Source: Zobellia galactanivorans
Lineage (GTDB): Bacteria > Bacteroidota > Bacteroidia > Flavobacteriales > Flavobacteriaceae
DNA length: 64,000 nt
Assembly (NCBI RefSeq): GCF_000973105.1
Contig: NC_015844.1
Coordinates: forward strand, 3,778,501-3,842,500
Direction: 5' to 3'
Shown piece by piece: positions 42,535 through 50,989 of the stretch (its first letter is position 1; every line of letters begins with the position of its first letter). The position numbers and the translations under genes were made by a program. The notes beneath the pieces are model-generated. The model was not told the origin of the DNA and did not search any database. It was given only the letters and a program-made list of their open reading frames with translations.

Positions 42535-43203
42535 CTAGATGGATTTGAATGTCCAAAAATCGTTATTGGGCAGAGGTGCTTCAAAGGTCTGGGATTCTTT
42601 GGAGCTTGAGTTTTCATAGGTTATTTTCCATGCATGTAGGCAAATGGATAGGGGAAAGTATTTTTGATCCGAACCATACTTTTCATCTCCGATAATAGGA
42701 AGGTCTAAATTGGCTAATTGCGCCCTTATTTGATGGAATCGACCTGTTTTTGGCTTAATTTCTAAAAGATAACCGAAATCGTTTTTGTCTATAACCACAT
42801 AGGAAAGTGAGCAGTTCAGGGCGTCTTTTGATTTTGTAGGGACGATGTCCGCTCTTTTTTCTAAGTTGTTTTTTACAAGAAAATTCACCAGGTTCCCTTT
42901 ATTCTTTGCCGGCTTATTCTTAACAATTGCCAAATAGGTTTTTTGAACTTTACGGCTACTGAAAAGGTTATTGAATTCTACAAGAATGCTTTTTTTCTTT
43001 GCAAGAATTAAGACACCACTTGTAACGCGATCTAACCTATGTATGATGCCAAGATAAGGCTTCCGCTTACTTTTTAAAAGGTGATTCAAAACCTGAGTCT
43101 CGACTGTGACCGCTTCGTAAGGACTTTTTTCACTTATAAGTCCCGCCGCTTTATTTACAACAATATAGTCTTTGTTTTCATGAATGACATCAAGTTCTGG
43201 CAT
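42535..43203 (-). CDS. RluA-family pseudouridine synthase
   Basis: 222 residues, the size of single-domain RluA-type enzymes without an S4 domain. It carries the catalytic HRLDRVTSG motif (catalytic Asp at D58), the substrate-binding block PKTGRFHQIRAQLA, and the C-terminal GDEKYGSD. It isomerises uridine to pseudouridine in rRNA or tRNA; which position cannot be told. Cytoplasmic. Followed 44 bp upstream by the YgiQ-type gene on the same strand. Confidence 0.88.
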   Translation of the reverse strand: MPELDVIHENKDYIVVNKAAGLISEKSPYEAVTVETQVLNHLLKSKRKPYLGIIHRLDRVTSGVLILAKKKSILVEFNNLFSSRKVQKTYLAIVKNKPAKNKGNLVNFLVKNNLEKRADIVPTKSKDALNCSLSYVVIDKNDFGYLLEIKPKTGRFHQIRAQLANLDLPIIGDEKYGSDQKYFPLSICLHAWKITYENSSSKESQTFEAPLPNNDFWTFKSI

Positions 43204-43246
43204 TGGGAGTTTTACTTTTCAATTTTCGAATGGGGTAGCAGACGTT

Positions 43247-45199
43247 TTAACGTCTCTTATTTTTAGATTTACGTTTGTTTTTTAGGCGTGAATGACTTGC
43301 AGGAATCGCATCATCAAAGGTGTTTTTAACTTTCTTCGGTTTAATGCTTTTCCAAGAATCATTTTCTTTTTCGGGCACTAATGCTTCTACCAAATCTTTT
43401 CTGCCTAATTTATTCAACGTATTTCTGATCCAGCCTTTATTTTCCCTTTTATACCAAAAAAAGAAGCGATGCTGCTCATCCTTTTCTTGTTTTGTTTTTG
43501 GAGTCTTGGTCGGTTTTAGTGTGTAAGGATGAAATCCACTATAATAAATAACCGTTGCAACCGTCATTGGTGTTGGCGTAAAACCTTGTACTTGTTCTAA
43601 CTGAAAACCCATATTTTTTGTTTCAGCCGCTAGATTGGCCATATCCTCTACTTCGCAAGCAGGATGATTTGAAATAAAATAAGGAATCAACTGAAGCTTC
43701 AGGTTCTTCTTTATATTGATTCTATCAAAACGCTCTTTAAATTTATGAAAGTATTGAAAGGAAGGTTTCCGCATCAGTTTTAAGACGGGATCGGACGTAT
43801 GTTCCGGAGCCACTTTTAAACGCCCGGAAATATGCTTTGTCATTACCTCTTCCGTATAATCATCTAATTCTTTAGGGTCCGCATTTTTATTGAATTCGGG
43901 CACTAACATATCGTGACGAATACCACTTCCGATAAATGATTTTTTTATTTTAGGATGTTTATCTACGGCTTGATATAACTTGGTTAGCGGTTTGTGAGAG
44001 GTATCTAGATTACTGCAAATGACAGGGGAAATACAAGAAGGGGCCACACATTTATCGCAAATGGACTGTACCTTCCCTTTCATCTTGTACATATTGGCCG
44101 ACGGCCCTCCAATATCTGATAGGTAGCCTTTAAAATCAGGCATGTTGGCGACTTTGTCGACTTCCTTTAAAATAGATTCTTCACTTCTACTGGCAATAAA
44201 TTTTCCTTGGTGTGCCGAAATCGTACAAAAACTACAACCTCCAAAACAACCACGATGAATGTTAATGGAAGTCTTGATCATTTCAAACGCAGGAATTGGC
44301 CCACGTTTATTGTATTTCGGATGCGGTAACCGAGTGTAGGGCAAATCAAAAGAAGCATCAATTTCCTTTTCGGTCATTGTTGGGTATGGTGGATTTATCA
44401 CCAATATTCTATCTTTTACGCCTTGAAAAATTCGTCTAGCTTTAAGCTTATTAGATTCCTGCTCTATGACTTTAAAGTTAGAGGCAAATTTTTTCTTATC
44501 CTTTAAACAAACATCGTGCGAATGAATTTCAACATCTTCCCAATTTTTGTTTTTAGGGGTAGCTTCATCCTTATCAATTAAAAAAGCGGTTTGTTTTATG
44601 GTTTTTAAACTCGAGAAAGGCACTCCTTTTTGCAAGAGCTCAACCACTTCTCGCAGAGGTTGTTCACCCATACCATACACCAACATATCAGCTTTAGAAG
44701 TTTCTAAAATAGTTGGCAATAATTTATCACTCCAATAATCATAGTGCGTAACACGACGCAGGGAAGCTTCAATACCCCCTATTAAAACGGGAACATCCGG
44801 GAATTTATCTTTTAAAATATTTGAATAAACCGATGTGGCGTAATCTGGTCGAAATCCTTTATCACCATTTGGGGTATAGGCATCCTTATCCCTACGTTTT
44901 TTACTAGCGGTATAATTACTCACCATGGGGTCCATACACCCACCGGTAACTCCAAAAAATAATTTTGGCGTCCCCAATTTTGTAAAATCTTGCAAATCAT
45001 CGTTCACATTCGGTTGCGGAACAATAGCTACTCTTAAGCCATAGCTTTCCAGAATGCGACCGATAACGGCTGGTCCAAATGAAGGATGATCTACATAGGC
45101 GTCTCCGCTAAATAGAATAACATCTAATTCTTCCCAACCCCGAATTTTCACTTCTTTGTTCGTTGTTGGTAACCAATCTGAAAGTCTGTTTTCTTGCAT
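43247..45199 (-). CDS. YgiQ-family radical SAM protein
   Basis: 650 residues. The N-terminal UPF0313/YgiQ domain (1-290, with VILFSGDAYVDHPSFG and GGIEASLRRVTHYDYW) is followed by a radical SAM domain with the 4Fe-4S motif CFGGCSFC (C318, C322, C325) and a second Cys cluster (CDKCVAPSC). The C-terminal tail is Lys-rich. YgiQ proteins are widespread radical SAM enzymes of unclear reaction. The start is placed by a TACCTTTG box 8 bp upstream, which suggests a very short leader. Confidence 0.88.
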   Translation of the reverse strand: MQENRLSDWLPTTNKEVKIRGWEELDVILFSGDAYVDHPSFGPAVIGRILESYGLRVAIVPQPNVNDDLQDFTKLGTPKLFFGVTGGCMDPMVSNYTASKKRRDKDAYTPNGDKGFRPDYATSVYSNILKDKFPDVPVLIGGIEASLRRVTHYDYWSDKLLPTILETSKADMLVYGMGEQPLREVVELLQKGVPFSSLKTIKQTAFLIDKDEATPKNKNWEDVEIHSHDVCLKDKKKFASNFKVIEQESNKLKARRIFQGVKDRILVINPPYPTMTEKEIDASFDLPYTRLPHPKYNKRGPIPAFEMIKTSINIHRGCFGGCSFCTISAHQGKFIASRSEESILKEVDKVANMPDFKGYLSDIGGPSANMYKMKGKVQSICDKCVAPSCISPVICSNLDTSHKPLTKLYQAVDKHPKIKKSFIGSGIRHDMLVPEFNKNADPKELDDYTEEVMTKHISGRLKVAPEHTSDPVLKLMRKPSFQYFHKFKERFDRINIKKNLKLQLIPYFISNHPACEVEDMANLAAETKNMGFQLEQVQGFTPTPMTVATVIYYSGFHPYTLKPTKTPKTKQEKDEQHRFFFWYKRENKGWIRNTLNKLGRKDLVEALVPEKENDSWKSIKPKKVKNTFDDAIPASHSRLKNKRKSKNKRR

Positions 45200-45206
45200 T
45201 TGACTA

Positions 45207-45214
45207 CAAAGGTA
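45207..45214 (-). promoter_or_regulatory. Candidate -7 box for the YgiQ gene
   Basis: Minus-strand TACCTTTG fits TAnnTTTG and lies 7 bp before the ATG, so the transcript would be nearly leaderless. No good TTG at -33. The region 45.22-45.48 kb beyond it has no gene or recognised element. Confidence 0.45.
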
Positions 45215-45479
45215 CGTTTAAATTTGTTATAGAACTTAACAATAAAGTCCATCAGAGCAACAGTTTGGCTTGATCGAAGCCTCTACATAAACTTGTTGAA
45301 AAATCCTTTGGCGCAACAATTACGCATGAATAAAATCCATCTGCGTGTAGCCATCCCTAAAAGCAGGTAAGGTTACATTTTTGCTTGAAACTCTAAATCA
45401 ATTTTTGTTCTAAAACATTACGTTCCAAGGACGTTAAAATACGATGGTTTTTCACTCACGAAATGTTTTGTTAGTATTG

Positions 45480-45777
45480 CTAGCGACCTTGTGTATGAAA
45501 CGCAGCATAAAAAAGCGCTAGCTTTTCGGATTGTACACGATCCGGATTTTTAAATTAGGCGGTATTCGCAAATACACACAAAGCTCTCGGAGAGCCTGTA
45601 ATAGCTATGTTTTTTATACATTGTGCCTGTTGCACAACTCAAAATTTAAAATAAACACGTCAATCCTGATACGTAATCGGTACAATACCTTTTTAAAAAC
45701 CAGTATGTTATGATATTTTAAATTTCAAAACATAGGGGGTAGACTCCATGTCGAGTTGCGCAACGGCCACTATTGTT
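45480..45777. repeat. attC-like element E13 carrying a MITE
   Basis: The left half closely follows E5 (CGACCTTGTGTATGAAACGCAG, GCTTTTCGGATTGTACACGA, AAGCTCTCGGAGAGCCTGTAATAGC). The right end CCACTATTGTTAGC carries a GTT at 45775-45777. The MITE sits just before that end. The private left end of the next unit would be GTTAGCTTTAGTTA; only a faint inverse (TAATAAAGCT, about 46831) is seen upstream of the following gene. Confidence 0.5.
45627..45766. mobile_element. MITE-like element, copy 4
   Basis: Ends GTTGCACAAC (45629-45638) and GTTGCGCAAC (45755-45764). The interior (TCAATCCTGATACG, ACCTTTTTAAAAACCAG, CATAGGGGGTAGACTCC) matches copy 3. Non-coding. It sits in E13 at the same place relative to the GTT core as the other copies. 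Confidence 0.5.
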
Positions 45778-45785
45778 AGCTTTAG

Positions 45786-46802
45786 TTATTTTTCAATCAA
45801 ATGTGTCCAAAAAGCACCGCTAATATCTGTAATTTTCAGGGTGTATATTCCATTTGCCATGTTCGATAAAACCGTATGATTTAAGCTTATTCTAGCTTTA
45901 GCTCCCAATGGTACAATTAAGCTATGTTCTCCTGGTTTGATTTTGGCAATATAATAATTATCGAAATTCTCCTTTTTCAATTGAGCTAAATCTTCTTGAG
46001 TATATTGAAGGACTGTATTATGGTTGTTATCAATTAACTCAATTGCTATTACCCAAGAGCCGTAAACATCAACACCTTCTGTTCTAAATACGTCGAACGA
46101 AAGTGTCGAATTTTCAATTTTACCTTCTGTAATTTCTAGTTTAGGTTTTACGGATTTATTGTGTAGTGTGCCCCATAAGCCACCGTGAAATACTTGGTTG
46201 GTCATTAAGGTAATCCCAAGAATAAGCAAAGATCCTATTAATACTACTTTCGGGAAAATTCTTTCTTTGATAGGAATAGTACCAGAGCCAAGCCAAGCAA
46301 ACCATTTCTTTTTGGTGAATGAATAATTATGATTTACAAAGTAATTGTCTAATGAATACTTTCCACTTCCTGTTAAGAACAGAACAAATCCTGTGGCAAT
46401 TCCCAACACTCCTATTTGCCATTCATCAAGACAAGTCGTACCTATCCATCCAGAACCTAAAAGTATTCCCATGGCCAAACCAAAAACGCCAATACTCATC
46501 AATCTTGTAAAAAGACCAAAAATGATAAATAGACCTACTATACCTTCAATGATTGTAAAGGCGACCATATTTATCCATAAAATGTCTGGGTTTTCTACTA
46601 AATATTGAATTATCGGTTTTATACCAAGTGCATTTGGTAAAAAGTGATTGAATTTCTCCCCAATGTAACCCGGTAGATCTGGGTCTAATTTGGTGGCTAG
46701 AATTGTTCTCCTCCAGAAAGCTGAAAAATAGGTCCAGCCTACTACAAGTCTAATAGCTAAAGCTAATAGGCCTGAATCGTTCTTTATATTTATTTCTTTC
46801 AT
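45786..46802 (-). CDS. DoxD-DoxA fusion (thiosulfate:quinone oxidoreductase-like)
   Basis: 338 residues. The N-terminal DoxD-type membrane domain (about 10-170) has four helices and motifs LVVGWTYFSAFWRR and a TTCLDEWQIG-type block. A connecting transmembrane segment (about 185-205) leads to a C-terminal periplasmic beta domain resembling DoxA (about 215-338). In archaea DoxD and DoxA are the two subunits of thiosulfate:quinone oxidoreductase; fused forms occur in bacteria, and their substrate is not established. It stands next to attC-like element E13. Confidence 0.75.
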   Translation of the reverse strand: MKEINIKNDSGLLALAIRLVVGWTYFSAFWRRTILATKLDPDLPGYIGEKFNHFLPNALGIKPIIQYLVENPDILWINMVAFTIIEGIVGLFIIFGLFTRLMSIGVFGLAMGILLGSGWIGTTCLDEWQIGVLGIATGFVLFLTGSGKYSLDNYFVNHNYSFTKKKWFAWLGSGTIPIKERIFPKVVLIGSLLILGITLMTNQVFHGGLWGTLHNKSVKPKLEITEGKIENSTLSFDVFRTEGVDVYGSWVIAIELIDNNHNTVLQYTQEDLAQLKKENFDNYYIAKIKPGEHSLIVPLGAKARISLNHTVLSNMANGIYTLKITDISGAFWTHLIEK

Positions 46803-46971
46803 TTTATTGCTTGCTAAATCGTTAAAGTAATAAAGCTCTTTTTAGTAAGATTTCCCCCATCAAGAATACGTGTAGCTAACTTCAAGATTCTTATCTTGAG
46901 TTATCATTTTTATAAGGGATTGATTATTAAATACAGTTGGTTAACTGATTGGTTTTAACGTAAATAGTCAA

Positions 46972-47349
46972 CTACGAATAGACCTGGATGTTTTGGTATA
47001 AAATGTAAAGGGGTATGGAAGGAACCCGTTTAGAAGCACGGATTCGAAAGGTGTTGTAAACCTTTAATCGAGTAGGAAAATGAAAAGCAAATAACTCATT
47101 ATTATATAAAAAGTCCTGTGCTTTTGTATCTGATGTTGAAGATGAATGGTTGATTTCGGCAATATCAAAAGCCACACAGCTTGTTGCCGAAATTGTGGTC
47201 CGACTTTTATTTAATACGTTTGTTTGAGGGAAATCTAGCTCGGCTTGTATAAAGTTCCTAACCTTACACGGCGAAAGTAAAAGCAACAATGCTAGTCCGA
47301 ATACGGACAGGATTAAGTAGCAATTTTTTATTTCCAGCTTTTCTTTCAT
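46972..47349 (-). CDS. Hypothetical membrane-anchored small protein
   Basis: 125 residues from MKEKLEIKN; the first ATG is three codons earlier. One N-terminal hydrophobic segment (about 10-30) ends in SPCKVRNFIQAEL, then Ser/Thr-rich sequence and a basic, Pro- and Tyr-containing tail. The placement 170 bp upstream of the DoxDA gene on the same strand hints at a shared role. A TAATTTTG box near 47360 is a candidate -7 element. No family assigned. Confidence 0.5.
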   Translation of the reverse strand: MKEKLEIKNCYLILSVFGLALLLLLSPCKVRNFIQAELDFPQTNVLNKSRTTISATSCVAFDIAEINHSSSTSDTKAQDFLYNNELFAFHFPTRLKVYNTFRIRASKRVPSIPLYILYQNIQVYS

Positions 47350-47384
47350 TCCGGGCAAAATTAGTATTCCAATTTTACAATTGT

Positions 47385-47670
47385 GTTATTTTTTTTATAA
47401 TAAAATATAATGGTTTCGAATATGGGTAGGTGATGGGGTGGCACTCAACTTTACAGGTGCACACCAAACTGACACGAGCGCGACGAACTGGCGCAAGCAT
47501 CATATCATAATCCGATAAATCAGGTTTAATTTTATCGAGAATAATTTCTAGTCCAAAACTATCCTTTATCGATTTATCATAAACCCTTTAGTTTTTATAT
47601 TCTTTATAAGGTCATAGATCCAATAAAATCTAAAAAGAGTTATTTCGTCAAATAGTATATAGGCAATCTT
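47385..47670. other. Non-coding stretch with a possible gene remnant
   Basis: No intact gene. On the minus strand a short frame (about 47455-47555) encodes FGLEIILDKIKPDLSDYDMM and then runs into disordered sequence, so it may be a decayed ORF. It shows no attC-like arms. Confidence 0.25.
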
Positions 47671-47673
47671 CGT

Positions 47674-48171
47674 TTATTCATCAAGGTATTCAAGGGCGAC
47701 AGGCATTGTCGAATAAATACAAAGAATGATATTTTCTTTTCTAAATAATAATTTCACTTCAGTAGACAAACTAGAGTGATATAACTCCGGTTCGGATTCT
47801 AACTTCCAAAAGTTTTTATCTAGTTGCAATTCGTCCCATAGGTCAATTGATATCTTTTTTGATGATCGATCAAGATAGTTAGTCCAAGAATCAAGAGAGT
47901 CAGGTTCAACTTTTAATGCAAGTTTAATATTATAATCTGAAGGTCCAGGAATTCTACCTGTTCCATTGTCTTGGAACCATATATGATATTCAGCTTCAAT
48001 AAGACCTGATTCCTTTGTTAAATACTTTTTTAGCGTTTCAATTTTTTCAGTCTTATCGTCAATTTGATAGCTGTAAATGTCTGCTGATTTATTCTCGGCT
48101 TGACAAGCATAGATTATGAGTGTTACCAAGACTAAACAGTATTTGTGGATTATTTTATCAGCTTTGATCAT
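47674..48171 (-). CDS. Hypothetical lipoprotein
   Basis: 165 residues with a lipoprotein signal (LVLVTLIIYACQAEN; Cys about 23). The mature part is acidic, mixed alpha/beta, with AEYHIWFQDNGTGRIPGPSDYNI and a WTNYLDRSS helix. No family recognised. Bordered upstream by eroded element E14. Confidence 0.55.
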   Translation of the reverse strand: MIKADKIIHKYCLVLVTLIIYACQAENKSADIYSYQIDDKTEKIETLKKYLTKESGLIEAEYHIWFQDNGTGRIPGPSDYNIKLALKVEPDSLDSWTNYLDRSSKKISIDLWDELQLDKNFWKLESEPELYHSSLSTEVKLLFRKENIILCIYSTMPVALEYLDE

Positions 48172-48199
48172 ACTCTATTTCAATTGAAGATAAGGCTTG

Positions 48200-48468
48200 G
48201 GCTAAGTGCAGATCGGAGGTACGACATCTGCGACAGCAATGGGCGAGTTGGTGCGCTGGCCTGTTTCTGTCTACGAACATAGCTAAAGCTTTTTGTTTAG
48301 TTCTATTTTTTCTTGTCCAAAGTTAAATTTTGAATATTTCGCTATCGCGTAATTTTTAATTTAGCGACTTTATAAGTGTACCCTTTTAAAATCAGTAAGT
48401 TATGGTTTTTTTATTTGAAAAAATAAGGGTTTGGGACGCCATGTCGAGATGCGCAACGGTTCTTTGTT
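48200..48468. repeat. attC-like element E14 with half a MITE
   Basis: Contains GACAGCAATGGGCGAGTTG, CATAGCTAAAGCTTTTTG, a hairpin around TTGAATATTTCGC..GCGTAATTTTTAA and GCGACTTTATAAG, like E11. From about 48385 it becomes the right half of a MITE (ACCCTTTTAAAATCAG through GAGATGCGCAACGG) and ends TTCTTTGTTGTG, with GTT at 48466-48468. Confidence 0.45.
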
Positions 48469-48482
48469 GTGTATAATGTTTT

Positions 48483-49661
48483 TTACTCCTTTACTTCTGT
48501 ATACCCAGGTAACCCGTGTAAACATTTTATAATTTGGTTTCCGCCAGGTTCTCCAGCGTGATAGTGATATCCTCTTTTATCATCGGAATGCCCACCACAT
48601 TCGTCCAAATCTGTTGGCTTGTTTCCGTTTTTATCCAATAAGCCATAAATTGCAAATCCGTCGATTGCATAACCGATAATTGGCGAGTGAATATCAGTTT
48701 GCGGAATTTCTTTTGTTGAGCCGGTAACTGCATGATAATGATAGCCTCCGTGCGGATTTACGTGCCCTCCGTGGTCATCTAAAGGCGCTATTGTATGAGC
48801 TGCTAATATTGCGTGTGTTGGTGCAGGTGGGTCATACTTAACTCCGTTGAAAGCAACTCCTATTCCTCCTCTTCCAAAACTTTGAGCGGTTTTTATATAT
48901 TTTGGGGTGACTGGAATTACAAAAGTGGTTACTTGGTCTTTGAAATATTCGGGCAAGCATTCTACACAATGGTTATGATATTCTTCCTCTACATTTGGTT
49001 TTGCTGCCGCCAAACAACCCTCTTCTGTATCGGTTACTTTAATCGTTCCATCTTCTCTATATAATTTCCATTTGTCATCGCTGTAAAACTCATCTAATTT
49101 AGCAATAAAGTGTCCTGAAACATCATAAACTTTATCATCTTTAAACCAAATTCCAGCTTTCTCCATTCCATCCTCGATATGTCTAGGACACCAAGGTCCC
49201 ATTTTATGCTCAGTTGCTTGGGAATTTGTTTTAATGACATAACAAAGTGTCTCAATTCCGTTTAATTCAACTATTTGCTTTTGTATTCCATCAATTATGT
49301 TTTCTGAAATAAAATAATTCGTATTTACTGGAATGGTCATAACCGAAGCGTCAATCTCATTTGACAAATATGTATTTGTTTGTTGTGGGGGTCTATGCTC
49401 TTGATTCTTTTCTGCTTTATTAAGTTCTTCTAAGGTCAAAAAGCCATCATTGTTACTATCTATATTGGTAAAATCGTCAGCGATTGGTCCTTTTACTTCA
49501 CTTTTCGATAATTTTCCGTCTTCGTTACTATCCAATTCAGAAATTATCTGTGTCGAAGAAGGTTTTTGTTTATTTGGTTCTTGCTGTTCTTTTTTTTCTT
49601 GATTTGATTTGCAAGAAATCAAGATTGAAAAAGTCAATAGTATCAATAACAGGTTTTTCAT
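48483..49661 (-). CDS. YHYH-domain lipoprotein with two EF-hand loops
   Basis: 392 residues from MKNLLLILLTFSILISCKSN (lipobox SILISC); the longer frame to 49709 adds an unlikely leader. A Lys/Gln-rich stretch is followed by two EF-hand-type loops (DSNEDGKLSKSE and DSNNDGFLTLEE), which should bind Ca2+. The main domain (about 110-392) is YHYH-type, with CPRHIEDG, GGYHYHAVTG and KRGYHYHAGEPGG. Surface or periplasmic, function unknown. It is a single-gene cassette: the left end GTTGTGTATAAT (48466) and right end ATTTTACACAAT (about 49740-49751) correspond with a few mismatches. Confidence 0.8.
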   Translation of the reverse strand: MKNLLLILLTFSILISCKSNQEKKEQQEPNKQKPSSTQIISELDSNEDGKLSKSEVKGPIADDFTNIDSNNDGFLTLEELNKAEKNQEHRPPQQTNTYLSNEIDASVMTIPVNTNYFISENIIDGIQKQIVELNGIETLCYVIKTNSQATEHKMGPWCPRHIEDGMEKAGIWFKDDKVYDVSGHFIAKLDEFYSDDKWKLYREDGTIKVTDTEEGCLAAAKPNVEEEYHNHCVECLPEYFKDQVTTFVIPVTPKYIKTAQSFGRGGIGVAFNGVKYDPPAPTHAILAAHTIAPLDDHGGHVNPHGGYHYHAVTGSTKEIPQTDIHSPIIGYAIDGFAIYGLLDKNGNKPTDLDECGGHSDDKRGYHYHAGEPGGNQIIKCLHGLPGYTEVKE

Positions 49662-49749
49662 TTTATTTAGATTCTTTTTTAATTCGCAATGGTTACATCT
49701 AATCAGCACTATTTCTTGAATTCAGGAAAGTTTTTCAATATTTTACACA

Positions 49750-49878
49750 ATGGTTACGTATAAGAATAGTTGAGGATTTGCGTGCGAGGTTTTTCCGAAG
49801 GAAAATCAGAAGTAGTAAACTTGCAACGACCTTTGTTTAAGCCTAACACCAGCAGTTTTTTATATACGGCGTGCCTGT
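49750..49878. repeat. attC-like element E15, truncated by IS1182 remnant
   Basis: Begins near ATGGTTACGTATAAG and continues GGATTTGCGTGCGAGGTTTTTCC, AACGACC and TTTTTTATATACGGCGTG, the last being the usual right-arm sequence TATATACG before the insertion point. It is cut at about 49879 by the IS1182 remnant. Confidence 0.4.
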
Positions 49879-50204
49879 TGCACAAGTTAACGAAAAAAAA
49901 CATAGAGGGTCAACGTGATCTTAATGTTGGGGCGTTAGTTTTAGGTATGAAGGTAAAAAAGAGGTGTCAAGAAACGCTGTTCGCCCATTACCGGTTAAGC
50001 GAGCGTATTCCGAAGAGCAATTTTTACAGAAGGTTAAAGGAGGTCTTGGAGCTGCGGTTCCTATATGGTCTTACCCAAGGCTATTATGGGGACAGCGGCC
50101 AAAAGAGCATAGAACCGGTAGTCTTCTTCACACTCTGTCTTGTGGGGTATGTGGAGAACATCATCAGCGACCGTAAGCTTATGGCGCATTGTTCCCTGCG
50201 GTGA
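49879..50204 (+). pseudogene. IS1182-family remnant, 5' part
   Basis: The left end CCTGTTGCACAAG and leader match the intact IS. The transposase frame (ATG at 49947) follows the full protein to MAHCSLR (residue 84) with scattered substitutions, then meets TGA at 50202-50204, and the rest of the element is absent. It lacks the DDE domain. Confidence 0.85.
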
Positions 50205-50270
50205 TTTCCTCTCGTTAAACCGAACATTTTTTATATTATCTGAACAATTTTTAAGTGTTGTTTTTTTAGA

Positions 50271-50684
50271 TTACCAAAATTTCCAAAAAGGTTTTGCTTT
50301 CTTAGATTCGCCTCTTTTATTATTTTGTTCTTGAAGCAATATATCGTTTAATGTCTCATTCATAATTTTTACCTTATATAATTTCATGTCAAGACTTATT
50401 TTATTTTCATCGATAATTTTTTCAATTAAAGAGATACATTCTTTGTCGTTTACATATGCTTGTAGATTTTCAAAATGAGGTGGATTGGGAATATCCAACA
50501 GCCATTTTTCTTTCTCATTTATGAATTGGATAGATTTATCATTTTTATCTACAAAACCAATAAAACTTTCATCTTCATCTACTAATTCTAAAAAAATATT
50601 TATAGCATCCTCTGCATTAGTTTCAATTGGATTATCAGAGTTTATACTTTTATCCGTCCCATAATTTGTATAAAATAATTTCAT
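50271..50684 (-). CDS. Hypothetical soluble protein
   Basis: 137 residues, acidic, no signal. Alternating beta-strand and helix segments (ESFIGFVDKNDKSIQFINEK, DIPNPPHFENLQAYV) resemble small immunity-type proteins, but no family was recognised. Its right cassette end TTGGTGCTAAC (50726-50736) is present. The left end was lost to the IS1182 remnant. Confidence 0.5.
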   Translation of the reverse strand: MKLFYTNYGTDKSINSDNPIETNAEDAINIFLELVDEDESFIGFVDKNDKSIQFINEKEKWLLDIPNPPHFENLQAYVNDKECISLIEKIIDENKISLDMKLYKVKIMNETLNDILLQEQNNKRGESKKAKPFWKFW

Positions 50685-50733
50685 CTTTAGAATTGGGTTA
50701 ATAATTCAAATTTTTTTTTATTGAATTGGTGCT

Positions 50734-50983
50734 AACGGTTGGGCTGAGCTAAATAGGGCAGGTGGCACGCAACCAACCTTCCGTCTTACACTTCGTCAAA
50801 ACTTTTGCGTTGTGTAATTATCTTTATTTTTCTAATTGCCAACTTAGCGCAGCGTTATCACGAATTCTTTATTGAAAATAGAAATCACATGAGTATATCC
50901 GAAAGGTTTGGTGGGCTTGGAAAACTCACCCAAGCCTTTAAATTTAACACTTTTATGCCCTATTTACTATAGCCATTATTGTG
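50734..50983. repeat. attC-like element E16
   Basis: The left arm AACGGTTGGGCTGAGCTAAATAGGGCA pairs with the right arm TATGCCCTATTTACTATAGCC (50953-50974), followed by ATTATTGTGC. The interior holds TTGTGTAATTATC, CTAATTGCC and a GGGCTTGG/CCAAGCC hairpin. The right core appears mutated from GTTGTAC-like to ATTGTGC. It shows the outer-stem layout well. Confidence 0.5.
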
Positions 50984-50989
50984 CTTTCG

